A DNA stretch of 29,875 nucleotides from a virus. The stretch lies in the IMG/VR virus record IMGVR_UViG_3300037104_000087, positions 1 to 29,875 of that record, one strand, 5' to 3'. Below the pieces are notes generated by a model. The model was not told the origin of the DNA and made no database searches. It saw nothing but the letters and a program-made list of their open reading frames with translations. The position numbers and the translations under genes were made by a program. This document shows, one piece after another, positions 22,413 to 27,585 of this stretch. Position 1 is the first letter of the stretch; every line of letters begins with the position of its first letter.

Positions 22413-23024
22413 TTACCTTCTCCTGAGAAGAGAGGCCGCCGCCGGGGACGGCAAAGTTCTTTCCAATGAACGATAAGAATGAACAACACGCGAGATGTCG
22501 CGTGGATGAAGATCACTTACCGCCCGAACGACATCTTCCAATGAAATCGGGATTCTCCCAGATTCCACTTCTGTATACTCAGGGCAATTCTCTTTTGAAT
22601 GTGTCCAGGCCCTAAGCTGTCTTGCAGTCTTGGTCCCGAAATCAGCAAAAACCTTTTCAAGCAACCGCAAATCAGAATTGCTCATTTCTTCGAGTCCGTC
22701 CGGCGCATTGGGCTGAACAACAACGTCGCTTGCGCCCTCTAGCCGAATATATTTGGACCAAACACCCTGATCTATGTTTCCGTTTATCCCATTCAACGCG
22801 CTGGAACAGACCGGACCATGTTTGATAGAATAATACTCATCATACAGAAGCGGTCGCCCCCGCTGCTTTATGCTTTCTCGTTCTGCGATATAGAGAAGCT
22901 TGGCGAGTGCCATTTTTTCGATATGGCCGCCATTTTTGGAGGCAAAGAATGCGCACGCCTGAGCTGCCTTCTCCGAGCGGAAACCCACCAGAGGACTGAA
23001 AGCGAATTTCGACTCTATCGCCAT
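22413..23024 (-). CDS. Panacea/DUF4065 (SocA-like) domain protein, possible antitoxin
   Basis: 203 residues from MAIESKFAFSPLVGFRSEKA. FRSEKAAQACAFFASKNGGH, then MALAKLLYIAERESIKQRGR, then YDEYYSIKHGPVCSSAL is the Panacea/DUF4065 signature: a Glu-Lys start, the K-LLYxAxRE helix and the GPV motif. Members of this family are antitoxins paired with many toxins, and SocA is a proteolytic adaptor for a toxin in Caulobacter. An upstream in-frame start would add a 74-residue N-terminal part, but a second frame there encodes a natural-looking short peptide whose stop overlaps this ATG, so I chose the inner start. No toxin is evident next to it. C-terminal 64 bases overlap a doubtful plus-strand ORF. 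Confidence 0.75.
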   Translation of the reverse strand: MAIESKFAFSPLVGFRSEKAAQACAFFASKNGGHIEKMALAKLLYIAERESIKQRGRPLLYDEYYSIKHGPVCSSALNGINGNIDQGVWSKYIRLEGASDVVVQPNAPDGLEEMSNSDLRLLEKVFADFGTKTARQLRAWTHSKENCPEYTEVESGRIPISLEDVVRAVSDLHPRDISRVVHSYRSLERTLPSPAAASLLRRR

Positions 23025-23668
23025 CGCGCCCCAGCTGCCTTCTTGGCGATTGCCGACCGCTCGGCCGGCGTCATCTGTTCCGCGCGCGGGCTCTTTGGTC
23101 GTCTCCCCCGAGGCCCTTAAGAGATAAGGTATCACGATTCGGGAGAGGCCGACACAGATAGCCGTTACGCCGGATATGGCGCGGCGCGCGAGGGTCAACA
23201 AGGACTCAGCCATTGTCAACGCCTGATTCTCTAGGGAAAACTTCAAACTGAGACACTACCAGAGTTTTTGAGGGTTGGCATTAGACCACTTTCTCAATTC
23301 TAACAATCAAATGATCGCGCCCGTCGATATTGGGCCATACTAAGCTCCCGCGCAAAACGTCCGAGACCTAGCCTGACACGGTACAGGTGCAGTTTCGGAG
23401 ATGCAGGGTGATCGTCGGCGCTTGGTCAAGAGACGCCGCGCGGGATTGGAAAGGGACGGTCTGAAAGCACGCCACAGACTGCTAACGCCCAGATGGGCTG
23501 AGGCCACTGCTTGCGTTACCGCGAAGCTCATCCCAACTGAATTAATGCGGCGCGGCTTGACGGGGAGGATTATCAAAGCCGCGCCAGGGCCGCTTCACTT
23601 CGCTGTTGCCACGGAGAAATGAGCGGCAGGCGATTTGGCACAACTAGAGCGCCAAGGCAAAACGATTT
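23025..23668. other. Gene-poor stretch with short ORFs and remnants
   Basis: No complete gene is convincing. At 23015-23116 a minus-strand frame ends PRAEQMTPAERSAIAKKAAG then ARWR, a pattern common in small basic proteins; its stop overlaps the Panacea ATG. At 23281-23367 another minus frame ends VWPNIDGRDHLIVRIEKVV, which looks like a real protein C-terminus without its beginning. Opposing 70 to 80 codon frames at 23340-23622 are Arg-rich and probably shadows. The direct-repeat copy at 23225-23241 lies here. The area may be a decayed gene or cassette scar. Confidence 0.4.
23225..23241. repeat. Imperfect direct repeat, copy upstream of the Panacea gene
   Basis: GATTCTCTAGGGAAAAC, the partner of the copy at 22283-22299, 15 of 17 bases matching. 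The two repeats are about 940 bases apart with the Panacea gene between them. Confidence 0.35.
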
Positions 23669-23950
23669 CTATAGAGGTTCGTCCTCAATGTCAATAGGGG
23701 CCTTATGGCCCAAAACTAAAGCCCGAAACGATTTCCAGCGCTCAATCATCATTTCTGCCAACTCGACCATGTCGGCGTTGGCTCCCTCATCAAGGTCTGG
23801 CCAAAAGATAGTCCCGTCATATCCCTCGTAAATATCGTAATATTCCTCATTGAATTTTGGCTCTAGAGAAATCCCAACAATGCCGCGATTGGCATACAAT
23901 GTGCGGCCAGAGGAAAACGTGATAGTATCTCCGTCAAACTTGATTGCCAT
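23669..23950 (-). CDS. Small acidic protein, unknown function
   Basis: 93 residues starting MAIKFDGDTITFSSGRTLYA, with AAAGGGGGCGG upstream. Beta-like N-terminal half and acidic helical C-terminal half (EGANADMVELAEMMIERWKS). It follows the 191-residue gene by 12 bases. Composition and ribosome-binding site support a real gene. No family recognised. Confidence 0.6.
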   Translation of the reverse strand: MAIKFDGDTITFSSGRTLYANRGIVGISLEPKFNEEYYDIYEGYDGTIFWPDLDEGANADMVELAEMMIERWKSFRALVLGHKAPIDIEDEPL

Positions 23951-23962
23951 TTTCCGCCCCCT

Positions 23963-24538
23963 TTAATATGGCCTCAATGAGTTGATCCCGCGATCCAAAA
24001 GCCCGTAATGACCGGCGAGACGCCAGAGGCCGTTTTTCAACATCCCCTCGTCTGAGGGAAACGGCTCGTCAAACGTGCAGCAAAGCCTTTCCATGGCCCT
24101 AGGAAGCCGGGTGTGGATTGGGATGAGTATTTCATTTGCCCGCGCCACATGACGGTCTAATTCGGCGATCCGCGCCTGTTCGGCGGCTATTTGGGCTTGC
24201 GTGGGATAATCGGGCAACGCCAGCAATCCGAGATTGTCTGATCCGCACCCTTCAACTGGGAACCCATGAGCGGATTTGGCTGTGTTGACATCGTTGGCGT
24301 AATCACATCCGGCGCGATAACATGCGAAATAGAGCCGTTCCGGCCGACGCCACATTCTTCCAACAAAGCGCCCAAGAGGCGTCGCCATGCGCGGGTCGTC
24401 GTTTCCTAATCTGTGCGGCTGAGCGAGTGCGACGGCCATGATTTCGCGTCTCTCAGCTTCCTCTCTCGGTGTGGCGCGCCTTGATAAACCTTTTACTTCC
24501 GTTGTGAAAACAATGGCTTGTCGTGCTGTCGCGTTCAT
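23963..24538 (-). CDS. Conserved-looking phage protein, unknown function
   Basis: 191 residues (MNATARQAIVFTTEVKGLSR start) overlapping the previous stop by ATGA. An Arg-rich region with cysteines (RPERLYFACYRAGCDYANDV), a coiled helix (AQIAAEQARIAELDRHVARA), and an end with MLKNGLWRLAGHYGLLDRGI. The end looks like a compact helical domain. No family recognised. Position between replication and packaging genes suggests an accessory role. Confidence 0.6.
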   Translation of the reverse strand: MNATARQAIVFTTEVKGLSRRATPREEAERREIMAVALAQPHRLGNDDPRMATPLGRFVGRMWRRPERLYFACYRAGCDYANDVNTAKSAHGFPVEGCGSDNLGLLALPDYPTQAQIAAEQARIAELDRHVARANEILIPIHTRLPRAMERLCCTFDEPFPSDEGMLKNGLWRLAGHYGLLDRGINSLRPY

Positions 24539-24840
24539 TCTACGGCCTCATAGGTGGCAGCATCCGCTGTGGCAGGATCGATTGGTCGCAACGGGTTGTC
24601 GCCGCCTGCTGGCGCAGTCCCCTGCTGATCGTCGGGCACAATTTTCGCCCCCTCAAGATCGTCGGCCAGCGCGAACAGCAATTCGACAATCTGCGCGCGC
24701 CGAAACGGGTTTGGCGTCGGATTGTGAGCGAGCCGCGTCCCGACCGCCGCAATCACAATGATTGAAGCCTCAACGCCTGCGTTGAAACTAGTGAGATTGA
24801 CGACGGAGGTATCTCCGCGATGGAAGGGCGATCGCTTCAT
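24535..24840 (-). CDS. Small protein, unknown function
   Basis: 101 residues starting MKRSPFHRGDTSVVNLTSFN. It has a hydrophobic Ala/Ile stretch (VEASIIVIAAVGTRLAHNPT), then a helix with acidic and Leu residues (RRAQIVELLFALADDLEGAK), then a Pro/Asp-rich tail. Stop and start overlaps (ATGA) with both neighbours indicate co-translation. Unrecognised. Confidence 0.55.
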   Translation of the reverse strand: MKRSPFHRGDTSVVNLTSFNAGVEASIIVIAAVGTRLAHNPTPNPFRRAQIVELLFALADDLEGAKIVPDDQQGTAPAGGDNPLRPIDPATADAATYEAVE

Positions 24841-25382
24841 TTCTCACCCATCCCCAGCGAGGCGCGCGCGGCGGGCGACAGCGTGACAGGGCCGCGAAGG
24901 TGTGGGAATCCGGCGGTGAGCGCGTCCGCGGCTTCCTGCGGCGTCTGCGGCTGGCTCCGGCGGCCGCGTGGGTCCGGGCCGGGATCAATCGATCGGGCGA
25001 GGCTGGCGAACAGCGCCGCAACGCGCTGGCGCATGTATGGGTCGTAAGCCCGCGGGGGAGGGAACGTCCAATAACGGTCGCTTTCCTCGCGCCCGGCCTC
25101 AAAGTCCTCCGGCCATTGCGTCGGGACGGTCGCAATCCCGTACTCGCGAATGAACTTCGTGGAAATTCCGTGATCCTCGAAATAGATCATCCAGGCGTGC
25201 CATTCGGCCGGCGTGGCAGGTCCGGCGACTTTTGGCTCTTGGTTGCGGATTACAAAGCCCATGCCGTCCCTCGCCCGGATCGCCGCCCCGAAGATGACGC
25301 CCCAATTCTGGTTGTTGATCTCAGCGCCCGTAGGCGTGCTGCGCGCCCCCGAACTGTCCGACCTTGTTTGCGATTTTCGCAT
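24837..25382 (-). CDS. Conserved-looking phage protein, unknown function
   Basis: 181 residues; ATG preceded by GGAAGG at proper spacing, overlapping the replication gene by 62 bases. The core GFVIRNQEPKVAGPATPAEW, then HAWMIYFEDHGISTKFIREY with several aromatics, then WPEDFEAGREESDRYWTFPP looks globular. The C-terminus is Ala/Pro/Arg rich. Position after a replication protein suggests a role in replication or host takeover. No family recognised. Confidence 0.6.
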   Translation of the reverse strand: MRKSQTRSDSSGARSTPTGAEINNQNWGVIFGAAIRARDGMGFVIRNQEPKVAGPATPAEWHAWMIYFEDHGISTKFIREYGIATVPTQWPEDFEAGREESDRYWTFPPPRAYDPYMRQRVAALFASLARSIDPGPDPRGRRSQPQTPQEAADALTAGFPHLRGPVTLSPAARASLGMGEK

Positions 25383-26052
25383 ATCGGCCTTCCATTATTT
25401 TTAGCAGGTTTGTTTCGTTGATAACCCAATCGATGTCGCACTTCCAATTGCGATCGCCCATTTGGCCGAGCAGTTGGGGCGAGCCACGGATGCGCGCCAT
25501 CACTTCGTCAAAGCCCGCCGCCCAGGTCGCATAGCCCAACACATCGACGAGGTCTTTCGCCCGAGCGAGGATTTTCACCCTTCGGCTGTCGGTTACAGCC
25601 CTCCAATCAGCCAATCCGGTTTGCGAGGCAAGTGCGTGCCAGCGATCGAGGAAGCCATCGACAATCGCGTCCGCCTGTGAAGTGTCTCGTTTGGGTTTTG
25701 AAGGGGGCTTAGCGAACAGGTCGAGGTCGACCGAATGGCCGTTCGAGCTTTCTTTCGTTCTTGGTTCCGTAGGAACCTCTTTCTTTCTTTCTTCTAAAGA
25801 AAGGGCCAAATCATGTACGCGCGTAGGCGCGGGCGATTCAGACGAATTAAGATGGATTTCAGACGACTCTAAGACGGGTTCAGACGCGGGGTCAAGACGT
25901 TTTAAGACGCGGGATTGGTAGTATCGCTGGTTGCGTTCACGCCTTAGTTGTGCCGATTTGATGCCTTCGAGCTTCGTCAGCGTCGCGGCAATCTGCTCAG
26001 GCGAGCACCCAGCGGCAGCCATCGCGCCGGCAACTTCGGCGGGGCTGTTCAT
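25321..26052 (-). CDS. DnaT/phage O-like replication protein
   Basis: 243 residues from the ATG that overlaps the T5orf172 gene stop. A short N-terminal helical part (MNSPAEVAGAMAAAGCSPEQ) is followed by a charged linker. The C-terminal domain has DGFLDRWHALASQTGLADWR, then AVTDSRRVKILARAKDLVDV, then RNWKCDIDWVINETNLLKIM. This is the pattern of the DnaT/DnaD-like C-terminal part in phage replication proteins that load helicase. The nearby DnaA-domain protein supports a replication module. Whether it binds origin DNA or only partners the helicase cannot be told. Confidence 0.65.
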   Translation of the reverse strand: MNSPAEVAGAMAAAGCSPEQIAATLTKLEGIKSAQLRRERNQRYYQSRVLKRLDPASEPVLESSEIHLNSSESPAPTRVHDLALSLEERKKEVPTEPRTKESSNGHSVDLDLFAKPPSKPKRDTSQADAIVDGFLDRWHALASQTGLADWRAVTDSRRVKILARAKDLVDVLGYATWAAGFDEVMARIRGSPQLLGQMGDRNWKCDIDWVINETNLLKIMEGRYAKIANKVGQFGGAQHAYGR

Positions 26053-26477
26053 TGGAGAGAATCCTCCCCGTAATTGCTGATAACGGCGTCTGTGGCGTAA
26101 TCAGCGCCATACCCACGCGAAATTAAGTCATCGACTAACTTGGCCGGGGTTAGGATACCTCGTTCGACGGACTCTATGCACCAGCAATCTGTAATTACAT
26201 AGCTTGCGAGTGATAGATCGACGGCAAACCACTCTCCGCGAACACGGTATCTGTCGAGCGCTTTGTGGGCCGCCCGCTCCATAAACATCGCCATTTCTCG
26301 ATTGGGGAAGTACCACTCTGCATTTATTTCGAGAGAAAAAGGACTTGCAGTTCGCAAACTAGCAAGACGGCCTGTGGGATCAGCACTTATCCCAATTTTG
26401 CAAATTGTTGCGTCGGCCGAAACATTCGCCGGCAGCGGTATTGACGATGCGATGAGATACAGAAAGCACTCGCTCAT
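26049..26477 (-). CDS. T5orf172 / GIY-YIG superfamily protein
   Basis: 142 residues (MSECFLYLIASSIPLPANVS start). YLI, CKIGISADPTGRLASLRTAS and PFSLEINAEWYFPNREMAMF, then MERAAHKALDRYRVRGEWFA, give the T5orf172 domain: the KIGIS strand stands for YIG, the Arg of GRL is catalytic-type, and the Glu of FMERAAH fits the active site. Such proteins sit near phage replication and repressor genes. A nuclease or DNA-damage-related role is likely; whether it is a homing element is not established. Short C-terminal region of unknown function follows. Confidence 0.72.
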   Translation of the reverse strand: MSECFLYLIASSIPLPANVSADATICKIGISADPTGRLASLRTASPFSLEINAEWYFPNREMAMFMERAAHKALDRYRVRGEWFAVDLSLASYVITDCWCIESVERGILTPAKLVDDLISRGYGADYATDAVISNYGEDSLQ

Positions 26478-26478
26478 C

Positions 26479-26676
26479 TCACCGCTCCGTGAGTTGCGAG
26501 AGGGTGCCGGCGGCGTCTTTGAGGGCGCGCTTGGTGCTCTCGACCTCCGATTCGCGCATTCGTGGGAAGGCGCGGCGGAAGTCAGCTTTTTGCACGAGAT
26601 TGATTGCGTTGATCTGAGCGCCTAAAGAAACGGGCTTGCGCGTTGGCGCCGGTTGCTGTAGTTTTGGCTGGTTCAC
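26479..26676 (-). CDS. Small basic protein, unknown function
   Basis: 65 residues from a GTG start with GGATGGG upstream. Gln/Pro/Lys-rich N-terminus (MNQPKLQQPAPTRKPVSLG) and a helical, charged C-terminus (MRESEVESTKRALKDAAGT). Its stop precedes the T5orf172 ATG by a TGAGATG junction. A small DNA-binding or regulatory protein is possible. No family recognised. Confidence 0.5.
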   Translation of the reverse strand: MNQPKLQQPAPTRKPVSLGAQINAINLVQKADFRRAFPRMRESEVESTKRALKDAAGTLSQLTER

Positions 26677-26701
26677 TTGCTACCCATCCTAGCGGTGACA
26701 T

Positions 26702-26736
26702 GGCCCGGTCGAAGTCGTTTGCGCGACTCCCGGGCC
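26702..26736. repeat. Inverted-repeat hairpin in an intergenic gap
   Basis: Outer 7-bp stem GGCCCGG / CCGGGCC with an inner 5-bp stem AGTCG / CGACT and six-base loop. It lies between the 76-aa and 65-aa genes. No U-tract follows, so it is more likely an RNA-structure or protein-binding site than a terminator. Confidence 0.45.
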
Positions 26737-26797
26737 GATCTTTTGGGCGTGTTGGCCCATCACAACTTTCAAAGGGTACGCCTAGATTCCCTGGGGG

Positions 26798-27028
26798 TCA
26801 ATCGCAAGGGGTAGGGGCTACCGCATCGCCGAGACGCAATGCGAATTGCTCGCCGACCTTCGGATAGTTGATCGTCCCGGGATAAGGCCCGCCGGGCCAT
26901 AGGGGCGCGCCGCGCAGCATCCACGCGATCATCGGCGGCATCACCGGGCCGACAAAGTTCGGGGCTGGCCGCCATTGAGCGTCGAGCCAGGCGTCAAGTT
27001 CGGCGGTCGTTTGCTGGCGGCGCTTCAT
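26798..27028 (-). CDS. Small protein, unknown function
   Basis: 76 residues from MKRRQQTTAELDAWLDAQWR, starting at the ATGA overlap with the DnaA-like gene stop. Pro/Trp-rich middle (PMIAWMLRGAPLWPGGPYPG) and an ending FALRLGDAVAPTPCD. An upstream in-frame start would lengthen it by 33 residues that shadow the DnaA-like gene. No family recognised. Confidence 0.55.
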   Translation of the reverse strand: MKRRQQTTAELDAWLDAQWRPAPNFVGPVMPPMIAWMLRGAPLWPGGPYPGTINYPKVGEQFALRLGDAVAPTPCD

Positions 27029-27585
27029 GCGGCCGCCGCCCCCGGCAAAAGCCTCCCGTGCCAATCGCGACTGCGGCGCGCAATCCATGCGGCGCTCGTC
27101 TCGCTGATCTTCTCGAACGAACTCCAATCGCCGTCAATGCGCCGAGCATGGGAGCGAATCGCGGACCTGACTGTCGTATGGTCGAGACGATTGAACATGC
27201 GGGCAATGCGGTCGAAGCTCACGCCAAGCTCCCGACGAACACGATATATGGCCTCAGCGCGGGCGAAACAGACCTCCACAACGCGGGATTTACCGAGAAT
27301 GTTGGCGGCAGACAATTCGTAGATCACAGCGGTTTCGGCGATGATCTCGCGCGCCCGCATCCGCTGGTAAATTCGCTCAACGGCTCGCGCCGCCCGGAAG
27401 GGTACCACTTCCGGTCCGAGCCGATCGCGGGCGCCGGCGGCGATCTCGCGCAGGCGAGTCTGACGCTTTGCCCTCACACTTACCCAATTTCGCCCAGGAG
27501 CCTTCTTTCCCCACACGCTGCGGTCGACCGGCAAAAGGGCTGTCGCCATGCTGTCGAGGGTTGGCGGGATTTCAACGAGGCTCAT
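27025..27585 (-). CDS. DnaA domain IV-like DNA-binding protein lacking AAA+
   Basis: 186 residues. Residues about 92-150 carry the DnaA C-terminal pattern: LSAANILGKSRVVEVCFARA, then a helix, then LGVSFDRIARMFNRLDHTTV and RSAIRSHARRI, where RLDHTTV matches the DnaA signature GRDHTTV. The N-terminal 90 residues are Arg-rich, without Walker motifs, so it is not a full DnaA. It could bind DnaA boxes at a phage origin, compete with or regulate host DnaA, or recruit it. Start overlaps the methyltransferase stop by ATGA. Nearby DnaT-like protein strengthens a replication role. Confidence 0.75.
   Translation of the reverse strand: MSLVEIPPTLDSMATALLPVDRSVWGKKAPGRNWVSVRAKRQTRLREIAAGARDRLGPEVVPFRAARAVERIYQRMRAREIIAETAVIYELSAANILGKSRVVEVCFARAEAIYRVRRELGVSFDRIARMFNRLDHTTVRSAIRSHARRIDGDWSSFEKISETSAAWIARRSRDWHGRLLPGAAAA

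Noticed and set aside
22303-22476. Plus-strand 58-codon ORF with a Shine-Dalgarno, starting MFDEESSSPIGLSDGCIAKR
   Set aside because: It would be the only plus-strand gene, overlaps the Panacea coding end by 64 bases in antisense, and matches no family I know. Kept only as a possible toxin candidate for testing.
23340-23622. Opposing 70-80 codon frames, Arg-rich
   Set aside because: Composition typical of antisense shadows in GC-rich DNA; no domain pattern and weak starts.
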